From CAIVAT01 sp964455285 (GTDB taxonomy: Bacteria > Bacteroidota > Bacteroidia > Bacteroidales > FEN-979): a stretch of DNA of 64,000 nt. Each line of letters opens with the position of its first letter. Within the stretch, counting starts at the first letter, position 1. Below the pieces are notes generated by a model. The model was given only the letters and a program-made list of their open reading frames with translations, did no database searches and was not told the DNA's origin. Shown piece by piece: positions 1-9,194 of the stretch. A program made the position numbers and the translations under genes. Location of the stretch: the NCBI GenBank assembly GCA_964455285.1, contig CAYVVG010000003.1:47228-111227 (forward strand), read 5' to 3'.

Positions 1-1893
1 CGCGTTCATCTCGACGGCCCGGATGTGGAGGCCGAACTGACCGCCACCACCCGGGCGGGTTTTCACCGTTACACGTTCCCCGCTTCCGACAGCGCCCGGA
101 TCGTGCTCGACATGGAGCACGGGATTTACAATTACGACGGGAAGGTGCTCTGGTCGATGGTCCGGGTGCACAACGACACCCTGGTCACCGGGTACCGGAT
201 CACACGCGGATGGGCCCGGACACGGTACATCTACTTCGCGATGATCTTCTCAAAGCCCTTTGCAGCTTATGGTTGCAGGAACGACGAGCAGCCCGTGTAC
301 CGCGGATTCTGGAGGAAGTTCAACCAGCAGGAGAATTTTCCCGAGATGGCCGGAAGGAAGTTGAAAGCCTGGTTCGGTTTCGCCACGGGCCGCGGCGAAC
401 AGGTGGGGGTACGCATCGGGTTGTCGGCGGTCAGCATGGACGGGGCACTTGAAAACCTGCAGGCGGAGATCCCGCACGGCGATTTCGACAGGACCCGCCG
501 GGAGGCCGAAGCGGCCTGGAACCGGGAACTCGGCCGGATCCGGATCGATGCCCCGGCCGACCGCAAAGTGAACTTTTACACCGCACTCTACCATTCCCTG
601 TTGTCACCGGTGGTCTACCAGGACGTGAACGGCCTGTACCGGGGCATCGATCACCAGGTCCACCGGGCCGAAGGATTCACCCATTACACCACCTTTTCGC
701 TGTGGGACACCTATCGTGCCGAGCATCCGTTGCTGGCGCTCCTCTATCCCGAACGCACCTCCGACATGGTCAACTCGATGCTGGCCCACTTTGATCAGAG
801 CCCTGAACACCTGCTCCCGGTCTGGTCGCACCACGGCAACGAGAACTGGTGCATGATCGGGTACCATGCCGTGCCGGTCATCGCCGACGCCTATGTCAAG
901 GGCATCCGCGGCTTCGATGCTGTACGGGCGCTCCGTGCCTGTATGACCACCGCGGATAATACCCTCCTCGAAGGGGTGGGCGACTACAGGAAACTGGGAT
1001 TTGTCCCCGACGAAAAAGTCGCCAATGCCGCCTCGATCACCCTCGAATATGCCTATGACGATTTCACCCTGGCCTCGTTCGCACGGGCGGTGGAGCAGGA
1101 CCCCCCGACTCCCGACACGGTCAGGCAGTGGGCCGGAGAGCTGGCCGAACGGTTCCGCCTCCGTTCGGGAAATTACCGCAACCTGGTCGATCCATCGACC
1201 CGTTTTGTCCGCTCGAAGCGGTCGGACGGCTCCTGGAAGAGCCCCTTTGATCCGCTCAGCACGCACGGACAGGGATTCATCGAGGGAAATTCCTGGAATT
1301 ACTCGTTCTATGTTCCCCACGACGTGCCCGGCCTGATCGCCTCTATGGGAGGGGAGAAACCCTTTATCCGCCGGCTCGATTCCCTTTTCACGATGCACCT
1401 CGACGACCGCTATTTCAGCGAAACCGAAGATGTTACGCGCGACGGGCTGATCGGGAACTACGTGCATGGCAACGAACCCAGCCACCACATTGCTTATTTG
1501 TACAACTGGACCTCGCAGCCCTGGAAAACCCAGCAGCAGATCCACCGGGTGGTGGATGCGATGTACCGGAACCGGCCCGACGGGCTGTGCGGCAACGACG
1601 ACTGCGGACAGATGAGTGCCTGGTACATCTTCAGCGTGCTGGGGTTCTACCCGGTATGCCCGGGTACGACCCTGTATGCCATCGGGAGCCCTTGTGTTGG
1701 CGGAGCCGAAATCGATCTGCCGGGGGGGAAGAAACTGACCATCCGGGTGAAAGGGGCGGATAACAAGTACACCTGCATCCGGTCCGTGACGTTCAACGGC
1801 AAACCCCTGGCCGGTCTGTTCCTCGATCACGCAATCGTGTCGGCGGGAGGCACCCTCGACTTCACCCTCGGGCCTCCCCCTGCTGACAGGTAG
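1..1893 (+). CDS. GH92 family glycoside hydrolase (alpha-mannosidase-like), 5' truncated by window edge
   Basis: Exo-acting, calcium-dependent alpha-mannosidase family, normally a secreted or periplasmic enzyme that trims mannose-containing glycans. The frame is open from base 1; a GTG at 25 is in frame but is not the true start, since the protein continues upstream. Family hallmarks are visible: GNENWCMIGYHAVPV near residue 280, HGNEPSHH near 490 and GLCGNDDCGQMSAWY near 520. About 630 residues are present of a usual 740-780, so the signal peptide and part of the N-terminal beta-sandwich lie outside the window. The C-terminus is complete. Substrate linkage cannot be told from sequence alone. 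Confidence 0.93.
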   Translation, partial: RVHLDGPDVEAELTATTRAGFHRYTFPASDSARIVLDMEHGIYNYDGKVLWSMVRVHNDTLVTGYRITRGWARTRYIYFAMIFSKPFAAYGCRNDEQPVYRGFWRKFNQQENFPEMAGRKLKAWFGFATGRGEQVGVRIGLSAVSMDGALENLQAEIPHGDFDRTRREAEAAWNRELGRIRIDAPADRKVNFYTALYHSLLSPVVYQDVNGLYRGIDHQVHRAEGFTHYTTFSLWDTYRAEHPLLALLYPERTSDMVNSMLAHFDQSPEHLLPVWSHHGNENWCMIGYHAVPVIADAYVKGIRGFDAVRALRACMTTADNTLLEGVGDYRKLGFVPDEKVANAASITLEYAYDDFTLASFARAVEQDPPTPDTVRQWAGELAERFRLRSGNYRNLVDPSTRFVRSKRSDGSWKSPFDPLSTHGQGFIEGNSWNYSFYVPHDVPGLIASMGGEKPFIRRLDSLFTMHLDDRYFSETEDVTRDGLIGNYVHGNEPSHHIAYLYNWTSQPWKTQQQIHRVVDAMYRNRPDGLCGNDDCGQMSAWYIFSVLGFYPVCPGTTLYAIGSPCVGGAEIDLPGGKKLTIRVKGADNKYTCIRSVTFNGKPLAGLFLDHAIVSAGGTLDFTLGPPPADR

Positions 1894-1905
1894 AGGAAAA
1901 AAGCG

Positions 1906-1913
1906 TACTTTTG
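1906..1913 (+). promoter_or_regulatory. Bacteroidota -7 promoter element (TACTTTTG)
   Basis: This is an exact match to the TAnnTTTG element of Bacteroidota housekeeping promoters, 32 bases upstream of the subtilase start. The -33 region is weak; a TG at 1884 lies 20 bases upstream. Confidence 0.6.
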
Positions 1914-1944
1914 CGTTCCGGACCTTCGGTCCGCCTCAAATCTT

Positions 1945-3627
1945 ATGATCATGAAACATCTTGCCATATTCATCCTTTCGTTTTTCCTCCTGACCGGTAT
2001 CCGGGCCCAGGAACAGAAGCACGTAGTGTTTCTCAAGAACAAGGACAACAACCCCTATTCGCTTTCCAACCCGTCGGCTTTTCTCAGTCAGCGGGCCCTT
2101 GACAGGCGGTTGCGGTCGAATATTTCGCTCGGCGCGATGGATCTTCCCGTGACTCCCTCGTATGTTTCGCAGATCGCCGCCACCGGGGCCACGGTCGTTT
2201 ATTCCCTGAAGTGGTTCAACGCGGTGGTGGTGAACACCAGCGACCCCGTCGTGTTGGCCCAGATCGCACTGCTACCGTTTGTCGATCACATCGACCAGGT
2301 GCTCACCGATTCCCCCGCGAAACCTGTGCCCGGCGGAATAAAGAACGGGGGAGCCATACCGCCCTACACCCTGGGCAAGGCCATGCCGGCTGCCCCGTTG
2401 AAGTCGGGGAACGTACTCAACTACGGGCTGGCATACAACCAGGCCCACATGATCGGTGTCGACGGGCTGCATAACCTGGGACTCACCGGCCAGGGCATCG
2501 TGATCGCGGTCCTCGATGCAGGATTCGCCAATGCCGACCAGTACCCGGCTTTCGACAGCCTGTGGATGAAGGGAAGGATCCTGGGTTCGCGCGATTTCAG
2601 CGTGCCGGGAAACAATGTCTTCGCTTCCTCCATGCATACGCACGGGACCAGCGTGTTGTCGACCATGGGCGCCAACCTCCCGGGCGAGATCGTGGGAACG
2701 GCCCCCTCGGCCAGTTACTGGCTGATCAGGACCGAGGTAGGGGAATACGAAGCGCTGATCGAGGAGTATAACTGGGCGGCCGGGGCGGAATTTGCCGACA
2801 GCCTCGGGGCCGACATCATCAATTCATCGCTGGGGTACACCACATTCGACAATATCCTGTTTGATCACACCTATGCGAACATGGACGGCAACAGTACGCC
2901 GGTCACCCGCGCCGCCGACATTGCCGCCGGCCGGGGCATGCTCGTGGTCAACAGCGCCGGCAACGAGGGATCCACGGGATGGCATTACATCGGGGCCCCG
3001 GCCGACGGCGACAGCGTATTCACCATCGGGGCGGTCGACAGCCAGGGCAGCATCGCCCTGTTCAGCTCCGTCGGGCCTTCCTTCGACGGCCGCATCAAGC
3101 CCGACGTCGTGGCCCAGGGACAGGAGGCGGCGGTGGTCACGGGATGGGGCGGCATTGGCCTGGGCAGCGGCACCTCCTTCTCCTCCCCCATCATGGCCGG
3201 ATCTCTGGCATGCCTGTGGCAATCGTTTCTCTCGCTGTCGGCCGACCAGGTCCGGACGGCTGTCAAAAATTCCGCATCCAAGGCCTCTTCTCCCGATAAC
3301 AGCTACGGATGGGGGATCCCCGACCTGATGGCCGCGCGGACCCTGCTCTCCACCACTGGGACGGACATGCTGCCAAAAGCTCCCTTTTCGCTGCACCCGG
3401 TTCCCTTCTCCTCCGCGCCCGTTCTCAGGGGCGGAATGCCCGCTACCGGAAATATCGATGTGGAGATCTTTGATGTGACCGGTCACAGCCTGTACACGGG
3501 CCGCGTGGCCCCGGAGAACAGCGGGGATATCGTGCTGGCCGCTTTTCGCCCGCTTCCGGCAGGGATCTATTTCGTCCGGATCAGCGGGAATAATCTCCGG
3601 CAGGTGATCCGCGCCGTAAAGATCTGA
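1945..3627 (+). CDS. S8 family serine peptidase with T9SS type A sorting domain
   Basis: Secreted subtilisin-like endopeptidase. A signal peptide covers residues 1-21 (ending IRAQ). The catalytic triad is visible as D191 (AVLDAGF), H233 (HTHGTS) and S411 (GTSFSSP), with the oxyanion Asn at N340 (NSAGNEG). A propeptide-like region occupies about 25-165. The last ~85 residues form a beta-rich Por-secretion tail (VEIFDVTGHSLYTG, then LPAGIYFVRI), which marks the protein for export by the type IX system and attachment to the cell surface. ATG 1945 is followed by a second in-frame ATG at 1951 that fits the signal peptide equally well. It has its own promoter and is 27 bases from the next gene. Confidence 0.93.
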   Translation: MIMKHLAIFILSFFLLTGIRAQEQKHVVFLKNKDNNPYSLSNPSAFLSQRALDRRLRSNISLGAMDLPVTPSYVSQIAATGATVVYSLKWFNAVVVNTSDPVVLAQIALLPFVDHIDQVLTDSPAKPVPGGIKNGGAIPPYTLGKAMPAAPLKSGNVLNYGLAYNQAHMIGVDGLHNLGLTGQGIVIAVLDAGFANADQYPAFDSLWMKGRILGSRDFSVPGNNVFASSMHTHGTSVLSTMGANLPGEIVGTAPSASYWLIRTEVGEYEALIEEYNWAAGAEFADSLGADIINSSLGYTTFDNILFDHTYANMDGNSTPVTRAADIAAGRGMLVVNSAGNEGSTGWHYIGAPADGDSVFTIGAVDSQGSIALFSSVGPSFDGRIKPDVVAQGQEAAVVTGWGGIGLGSGTSFSSPIMAGSLACLWQSFLSLSADQVRTAVKNSASKASSPDNSYGWGIPDLMAARTLLSTTGTDMLPKAPFSLHPVPFSSAPVLRGGMPATGNIDVEIFDVTGHSLYTGRVAPENSGDIVLAAFRPLPAGIYFVRISGNNLRQVIRAVKI

Positions 3628-3654
3628 GAACCGGCAGGTTAACTTTTTCTCCGG

Positions 3655-5337
3655 ATGAGCCAGGCCAGGAACAGGGATAAGAAAAAAGGAGCGGCAAAAC
3701 CCGCCGGCATTGCCGGCATCCTGGCACGCACCGGGCCCACCCTGGCTCTGCTGGCAGTCATTACCTTTGCGGTTTACGCCCGTTCGCTCTTCCTCGGGTA
3801 CACCCGGCTCGACGATTCGATCTTCATCGTTGAAAACGAGAAATACAACGAAGATGCCGGGAACATTGTCGTTTCGTTCCAGAGGGGGCTGTTCAACCCC
3901 ACCAAAGATGCTTATTACCGGCCCCTGTTCCTGGTGGATTTCATCCTGGAATCGCGGCTGTTCGGGGTGGAACCGGCCGGGTATCACCTCACCAACCTGC
4001 TCTTTCACATCCTTTCGGTCATCCTGCTGTACCTTTTTCTCCGGCGGTTGAAGATCCCCCCGGAAGACTCCTTTTTCCTCTCCCTGCTTTTTGCCGTCCA
4101 CCCGGTGCTGACCCAGGCGGTGGCCTGGATCCCCGGGCGGAACGACATGCTGCTGATGATCTTCTTTTTCGCGTCGTTCATCGCGTTGTTCCGGTATCTC
4201 GACCGGCCCTCGCCGGTTCCCTTCCTGCTCCAGTTCCTTTTACTGCTGGCAGCCCTCTTCACCAAGGAGACCGCCCTGATCATCCCGGTGATCATGGGAG
4301 GCTTGCTGCTCTTTTATCTGAAAACCGGGTGGAAGAAAATGATTCTCCCGGCCGGGTCGTGGGTGGCAGCCCTTGCGATCTTCCTGTTCGTGCGTTCCAA
4401 AGCCACCCTCACCAACAGCTGGATATCGCCCCCCGACATGCTTCGCGACGGCCTCGAGCGGCTGGGAGTGATCGTGCAGTACCTCGGCAAGATCTTCCTG
4501 CCGGTGAACCTCACCGTCTTTCCCGAGGCCCGGGAGATCACCCTGGTGTGGGGTTGGATCGCCGTTGCCGGACTGGCCGCCCTGGTCTTTTTCTCGAAAA
4601 GCCACACCCGCCCGCTCACCTGGATCGGCCTGGGGTGGTTCCTGGTCTTCCTCATCCCGGTGCTGGTGGTTCCGAAATCGCTGAACGACCAGGTCTTCGA
4701 ACACCGCCTCTACATTCCGGTCATCGGCATCCTGCTCATGCTGAGCCAGGCGATCCCCTTCGGCAATACCCTGAAGCCGGAACTCCGCCGGGCGATCCTG
4801 TTCGGGATCGCGGCGGTTTTTTCCATTCAGAGCCTGGTACGCACCGGGTATTTCAATGATCCCATCACCTTCTGGACGCATGCGGCCGAAGGCTCTCCCG
4901 GGTCGGCCTATGCCCGGATGCTGCTGGCCACCAAGCACACCGATCCGGCGGAGATGGAGCGGATCTTCCGAGAAGCCCGCGCCCTGGATCCGCAACTGAA
5001 GAACCTCAATTATTACCTGGGGAAGGTATTGTACGACCGCGATCAGCACGATTCCTCGGCCCGCTACCTACGGTTAGAAGTGGACCGCTATCCCAATCCC
5101 GACGCTTATTTCCTCCTCGCCAAGATCGCCTTTGTAAGAAACGAATTCGACAGTGCCGCCGTGCTGCTCGAAAAAGTGGTCGAACTCAATCCTTACGATC
5201 CGCAGGCCAACCACAACCTGGTGCTGATTTACTGGCAGCACGGACAGCCGGAGAGGTCGAAACAGGTGCTCCGCGGTATGCAGGAGCGGGGCATGGAGGT
5301 GGGCGATGACCTGCTGAGGATGGTCGGCGAAAAATAA
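3655..5337 (+). CDS. Polytopic membrane protein with C-terminal TPR repeats (GT-C/TMTC-like)
   Basis: 560 residues. About ten hydrophobic segments lie between residues 28 and 400, followed by a soluble tail with tetratricopeptide-like repeats (about 410-555; for example LNYYLGKVLYDRDQHDSSA and AYFLLAKIAFVRNEFDSA). This architecture resembles the TMTC/DUF1736-type proteins and GT-C glycosyltransferases; a DD pair (LDDSIF, about residue 58) sits in the first extracytoplasmic loop, as in GT-C enzymes. Function is not established by sequence. It could be co-transcribed with the subtilase upstream. Confidence 0.75.
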   Translation: MSQARNRDKKKGAAKPAGIAGILARTGPTLALLAVITFAVYARSLFLGYTRLDDSIFIVENEKYNEDAGNIVVSFQRGLFNPTKDAYYRPLFLVDFILESRLFGVEPAGYHLTNLLFHILSVILLYLFLRRLKIPPEDSFFLSLLFAVHPVLTQAVAWIPGRNDMLLMIFFFASFIALFRYLDRPSPVPFLLQFLLLLAALFTKETALIIPVIMGGLLLFYLKTGWKKMILPAGSWVAALAIFLFVRSKATLTNSWISPPDMLRDGLERLGVIVQYLGKIFLPVNLTVFPEAREITLVWGWIAVAGLAALVFFSKSHTRPLTWIGLGWFLVFLIPVLVVPKSLNDQVFEHRLYIPVIGILLMLSQAIPFGNTLKPELRRAILFGIAAVFSIQSLVRTGYFNDPITFWTHAAEGSPGSAYARMLLATKHTDPAEMERIFREARALDPQLKNLNYYLGKVLYDRDQHDSSARYLRLEVDRYPNPDAYFLLAKIAFVRNEFDSAAVLLEKVVELNPYDPQANHNLVLIYWQHGQPERSKQVLRGMQERGMEVGDDLLRMVGEK

Positions 5338-5339
5338 TC

Positions 5340-6614
5340 CTACCGGGTTTTACGGTTGCTGAGGAGGTCTTCGACAATATCCTCGACCACGATGATCCCC
5401 TCCATCTGCCTGTTTTTATTGATCACAGGAACGGCGAGGAGGTTGTACTTCGCCACCAGTTCGGCGAGGGTGTCGGCTTTATCGTCGTCGAATACCGAAA
5501 CCGCATGTTTATCCATGATATCCTTCAGGAGAAGTGCGGGATCGGCGACCACCAGCCGTCCCAGCGGCACGGCCGAAAGGAATCGGTTGTTCTTGTCGGT
5601 CACGATGATCGAATAGATGTGCGAGGGTTCGGGGCGGAGGCGTCGCAGCTCGGCCAGGGTCTCCGCCACCGTGAGATCTTCGCTGAAGCTGTAATAGTCG
5701 GTGGTCATCAGCGACCCCACGTATTTGTCGGGATATTCGAGCAGCTCCCGCACCTCCTCCGACGATTCTTTTTCCATCTCGTCGAGCAGCTTGGCGGCTT
5801 TGTCTTCGGCCAGCACATCGAGCAGGTCGGCGGCCTCGTCGGCGGGCATCTTTTCGAGCAGGTCGGCCACCTTCTCGACCGGCAGGCTCTCAACAAGGTC
5901 GATCTGGGCGTGGGGCTCCATCTCTTCCAGTACGTCGGCGGCCTGTTCTTCGTCGAGCGAGGCAAAGATATAGGCGCGCGAAGTTTTGTCGAGATCTTCG
6001 ATGATGTCGGCCAGGTCGGAGGGATGGAGGGTGTTCAGGCGGGAGAACGATTTGGAGAGCTGGATGCTGGCATGCGAATAATCGACCGCCGCGATATCGT
6101 CCCACAGGATGAACTTTCCCGGCAATGAGGCTTTGAAAGGATCCAGCAAAGTTTGCAGGGGCTTGTCGAGCCCGTACCGGCGAAGCAGTCCCTCCGGGCC
6201 CACATCCACCGCCAGGGCGTAAGTGCCCGCCGGGATGATCACCATCCGGATGTCGTTGACCCGCACCAGCTTTCTTCCGCTGATGTCAACGATCTGCTTG
6301 TCCAGGATATTCCCGGCCAGCCAGAGCGGGCTGGTGAACAGATCGGGGGATATGTCGTGGACCTCCAGGCAGGTGATCCGCAGTTTCCTTTTGAATTTCT
6401 TGATCTCGAAGGAGGTGAAATCGAGGACCCGGGTCTCCTTCTCTTTTTTCACCCGGATGGCGACCACCCGGGGACGCAGCGGTTCATTTTCACGGCCTGC
6501 CAGCGGAGCCTGTTCCACCAAAAAATCGACGATCTTTCCCAGCACGCTGCCGCCATCGGAAATGTAGTTCTTTCCAAGGATCTGACTCAGGTAGAAGGTG
6601 ATCTGGGATGTCAT
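5340..6614 (-). CDS. PRC-barrel / MgtE N-terminal / CBS domain protein without transport domain
   Basis: 424 residues. A PRC-barrel-like region (about 1-165; LGKIVDFLVE, VNDIRMVI) is followed by an MgtE intracellular N-domain of superhelical repeats (about 190-310; HPSDLADIIEDL, EKVADLLEKMPADEAADLLD) and a pair of CBS domains (about 315-424; GSLMTTDYY, LLAVPVINK). MgtE uses the last two domains as a magnesium sensor, but the transmembrane channel domain is absent here, so this is a stand-alone sensory or regulatory protein. Longer in-frame starts up to 6650 lie upstream of the likely transcription start set by the TATCTTTG element at 6639-6646, so ATG 6614 is preferred. Confidence 0.85.
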   Translation of the reverse strand: MTSQITFYLSQILGKNYISDGGSVLGKIVDFLVEQAPLAGRENEPLRPRVVAIRVKKEKETRVLDFTSFEIKKFKRKLRITCLEVHDISPDLFTSPLWLAGNILDKQIVDISGRKLVRVNDIRMVIIPAGTYALAVDVGPEGLLRRYGLDKPLQTLLDPFKASLPGKFILWDDIAAVDYSHASIQLSKSFSRLNTLHPSDLADIIEDLDKTSRAYIFASLDEEQAADVLEEMEPHAQIDLVESLPVEKVADLLEKMPADEAADLLDVLAEDKAAKLLDEMEKESSEEVRELLEYPDKYVGSLMTTDYYSFSEDLTVAETLAELRRLRPEPSHIYSIIVTDKNNRFLSAVPLGRLVVADPALLLKDIMDKHAVSVFDDDKADTLAELVAKYNLLAVPVINKNRQMEGIIVVEDIVEDLLSNRKTR

Positions 6615-6635
6615 GTACGACCCTGTTGCCGTCCA

Positions 6636-6665
6636 TTGCAAAGATAACAAACTTCATTACTTTTG
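6636..6665 (+). promoter_or_regulatory. Promoter of the L-threonine dehydrogenase gene (TTG-N19-TACTTTTG)
   Basis: TTG at 6636-6638 and TACTTTTG at 6658-6665, 19 bases apart, match both halves of the Bacteroidota sigma-ABfr consensus. The start codon follows 23 bases later. It overlaps the divergent promoter of the MgtE_N/CBS gene. Confidence 0.75.
6639..6646 (-). promoter_or_regulatory. -7 element (TATCTTTG) of the MgtE_N/CBS gene
   Basis: Reads TATCTTTG on the minus strand, 24 bases before ATG 6614. No good -33 TTG is visible. It sits between the -33 and -7 of the plus-strand promoter, so the two divergent promoters probably exclude each other. Confidence 0.55.
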
Positions 6666-6688
6666 CTGAAAATTAAAACGTTCCCGCG

Positions 6689-7639
6689 ATGACAGAAAAA
6701 ATTCTCGTGATTGGCTGCTCCGGGCAGATCGGCTCGGAACTCACCCTCGAACTACGCAAAATTTACGGCGAATCGAACGTGATCGCCACCGATATCCGCC
6801 CGGCCCCGGCCGATGTGGCGGGCTCCGGCCCCTTTGAGATCCTCGACGTGCTGGATGCCGCCAAGCTCCAGCTGATCCTGGAACATGAAAAGATCACCCA
6901 GATCTACCACCTGGCCGCCATCCTCTCGGGCAACGCCGAAAAACGGCCGCTCGCCTCGTGGGACATCAACATGCGCAGCCTGATCAATGTGCTGGAACTG
7001 GCCAGGGAACTGAAGATCCGGAAACTCTTCTGGCCCTCCTCCATCGCGGTCTTCGGCCCCTCCACCCCCCGCATGGACACCCCGCAGTTCACGATCATGG
7101 AACCCAACACGGTGTACGGCATCAGCAAACTGGCCGGCGAACGTTGGATCGAGTACTATTTCAACAAGTACGGTGTCGATACGCGCAGCCTCCGGTACCC
7201 CGGGCTCATCAGCTACAAGACCGAAGCCGGCGGGGGCACCACCGATTATGCGGTGGAGATCTTCTACGAGGCGATCCGGCACGGGAAATACGAGTGCTTC
7301 CTCGGTCCCCAGTCGGCCCTGCCCATGATGTTCATGCCCGACGCGATCAAAGCCACCATCGACTTAATGGAGGCCGATGCGTCGAAACTCTCGCTCCGCT
7401 CCAGCTATAACGTGGCCGGTATCTGCTTCACCCCTGCCGAACTGGCCGACGAGATCAAAAAGCATATTCCCGGATTCGGGATCACCTACAAGCCCGATTT
7501 CCGGCAGGCGATCGCCGATTCCTGGCCGGCCTGCATCAACGATTCAGTGGCCCGGAAAGACTGGGGACTGCAGTACGAGTATGACCTCGCAAGGATGACC
7601 GAAGTGATGCTCCGGGAGGTCTCCCGGAAACTCGCCTGA
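6689..7639 (+). CDS. SDR-type L-threonine 3-dehydrogenase
   Basis: Oxidises L-threonine to 2-amino-3-ketobutyrate with NAD+, the first step of threonine breakdown to glycine and acetyl-CoA. 316 residues, the usual length of the short-chain (epimerase-like) form found in Bacteroidota and archaea rather than the zinc MDR form. Visible features are the NAD-binding GCSGQIGS (9-16), acidic D35, catalytic S117/S118 and Y143-x3-K147 (YGISK), and family-specific stretches YPGLISYKTEAGGGTTDYAV and LPMMFMPDAI. It has its own strong promoter. Confidence 0.9.
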   Translation: MTEKILVIGCSGQIGSELTLELRKIYGESNVIATDIRPAPADVAGSGPFEILDVLDAAKLQLILEHEKITQIYHLAAILSGNAEKRPLASWDINMRSLINVLELARELKIRKLFWPSSIAVFGPSTPRMDTPQFTIMEPNTVYGISKLAGERWIEYYFNKYGVDTRSLRYPGLISYKTEAGGGTTDYAVEIFYEAIRHGKYECFLGPQSALPMMFMPDAIKATIDLMEADASKLSLRSSYNVAGICFTPAELADEIKKHIPGFGITYKPDFRQAIADSWPACINDSVARKDWGLQYEYDLARMTEVMLREVSRKLA

Positions 7640-7645
7640 CAGGCT

Positions 7646-8932
7646 CTATTTCTTCCCTTCCCCGGGGACTTCTTTCTGCCCTTCTTTTTTCCCCTCCTTG
7701 TCCGGAGCCCGGGTAAGGCAATACACGGTTCCGTCGTAACCGGCCACCACCAGGTGGTCAGCCCCGATGGCCGGGGTCGAAAAGATCCCGCCCAGCTCCC
7801 GGTACATCGTAAGCATATCGAGCGGGGTCTTGATCAGTTTGCTGATGTCGTCGCGGAACTTGTCGTTGCGCTTGAGCCACTTGTCATGGTTGGCTCTGCA
7901 CGCGTCGAGTTCGACGGTCCACAGGATCGTGCCCGTGGTCAGGTCGACGCCGCTTACCTTTCCCGCCAGAGTGGCAAAATATCCTATCTGTTTCGCAATG
8001 GCGACTCCCCCGTACATGGTGAAATTGGACGGAGCTTTCCAGACGTCCTGGCCGGTGCGCAGGTCGATGCAATACAGGAGCCGGTCTTCGGAGGTCCCCA
8101 CGTAGAGCACCGAATCATTGAAAGTGACCGGCAGGGCCCATCCGGAGGGGAACGACCTCATCCAGTTGCAGTAACCGCCCCTGACGTCGATCGCGTAGAG
8201 GTTATTGTCGCGGGCCCCGGCGATGACCATTCCGGCGGCGGCGACCGGGTTACCCGTTACTTCGCCTTTCGGATAGGTGTACCGGCCTGTCGTCTTGAAC
8301 TTCCATACCGGCTGCCCGGTTGCGAGGTTGACCGCCCAGAGGTTTCCGTCGAATGAACCCGCGTAAACTTTGCCCTGGCTGATGACCGGCGTGGTATGCA
8401 CCAGGTCGCCCGTCGGGCAGGTCCAGCGAAGGAAGCCGTTGCTGAGATCCAGGGCATAGATCGATTCCCCCGAACCGAAATAGAGGGTCGAATCCATCAA
8501 TACCGGGGTGGAGGAGAAATAATCGGCGTAGTCGTGCTGCCGGTCTCCCATGAAACCGTTCAGGGTCTGGAAGAAACCATCGATCCTTCCCGAATCCTTT
8601 TGTACCCGGTACAGGAATCCGTCGGTGCCGAGAAGAAAGAGCCGGTTTTGGTTGACACATACCGACGACCGGATCGCCCCCGAGGTGGCCAGTTTCCATT
8701 TCATCCTGCCCGTAACCAGGTCGATGGCATAGAGACAGCTGTCGGTGGACCCGACATACACAGTACCGTTGTCAATCACCGGGGCGCCGACGATGGGTCC
8801 GTTCGCCTTGAATTTCCACAGGACAACCGGTTTGTCGGTAAGATCAGCGGGTTCGACAACGGGGTTCTCAAAAAACTGACCATATGCAGCGGAGAAAAGC
8901 AATGTAAGAACGAATGAAAGCCGGATCTTCAT
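7646..8932 (-). CDS. PQQ-binding-like beta-propeller repeat protein, secreted
   Basis: 428 residues. A signal peptide (MKIRLSFVLTLLFSAAYG) is followed by repeated propeller blades, each with a GxVYVGSxDxxLYAIDLxTG-type core (for example about residues 50-75, 155-175, 200-225). Such WD-like PQQ folds act as binding platforms or BamB-like scaffolds; here no quinoprotein active-site residues are evident. The tail is lysine/glutamate-rich (about the last 18 residues). ATG 8932 is chosen because the promoter at 8950-8979 places transcription start just upstream and the signal peptide begins there. Confidence 0.85.
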   Translation of the reverse strand: MKIRLSFVLTLLFSAAYGQFFENPVVEPADLTDKPVVLWKFKANGPIVGAPVIDNGTVYVGSTDSCLYAIDLVTGRMKWKLATSGAIRSSVCVNQNRLFLLGTDGFLYRVQKDSGRIDGFFQTLNGFMGDRQHDYADYFSSTPVLMDSTLYFGSGESIYALDLSNGFLRWTCPTGDLVHTTPVISQGKVYAGSFDGNLWAVNLATGQPVWKFKTTGRYTYPKGEVTGNPVAAAGMVIAGARDNNLYAIDVRGGYCNWMRSFPSGWALPVTFNDSVLYVGTSEDRLLYCIDLRTGQDVWKAPSNFTMYGGVAIAKQIGYFATLAGKVSGVDLTTGTILWTVELDACRANHDKWLKRNDKFRDDISKLIKTPLDMLTMYRELGGIFSTPAIGADHLVVAGYDGTVYCLTRAPDKEGKKEGQKEVPGEGKK

Positions 8933-8949
8933 ACGATGGATTTTTAGGG

Positions 8950-8979
8950 CAAAGATAGCAAACGCTGACAAGTGATCAA
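8950..8979 (-). promoter_or_regulatory. Promoter of the beta-propeller gene (TTG-N19-TATCTTTG)
   Basis: On the minus strand, TTG (8979-8977) and TATCTTTG (8957-8950) are separated by 19 bases. This is one of the best full matches to the Bacteroidota consensus in the window, 17 bases from ATG 8932. Confidence 0.75.
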
Positions 8980-9113
8980 ACGGACAGTTCCCCTTGTGAA
9001 TACTCGAACAATCGATCAACGATCTATGATTTCAGAATGACCTTACTTCGCCGATCAAAAATCGTTAATCGATCAATGAGTCCCCTCCGAAAAGTCAATC
9101 TACCCACCCCTAG

Positions 9114-9137
9114 CCCCTCCCTACCAGTAGGGAGGGG
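9114..9137. repeat. Palindromic repeat, 11-bp stem (CCCCTCCCTAC-CA-GTAGGGAGGGG)
   Basis: Perfect 11-bp inverted repeat around a CA centre, preceded by a C-rich leader (ACCCCTAG). The same design recurs at 17713-17738 with a 12-bp stem and an identical CTACCAGTAG centre, and more loosely at 9195-9217 and at the window end. It is a dispersed REP/MITE-like element. Confidence 0.8.
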
Positions 9138-9194
9138 AATAACCGATACGACCATATTAAAGATTATCAATACTTTATGCAGCACCTTGTAACA

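Noticed and set aside
604..1830. Minus-strand open frame of 408 codons
   Set aside because: It is a shadow of the GH92 gene, whose conserved motifs are all on the plus strand.
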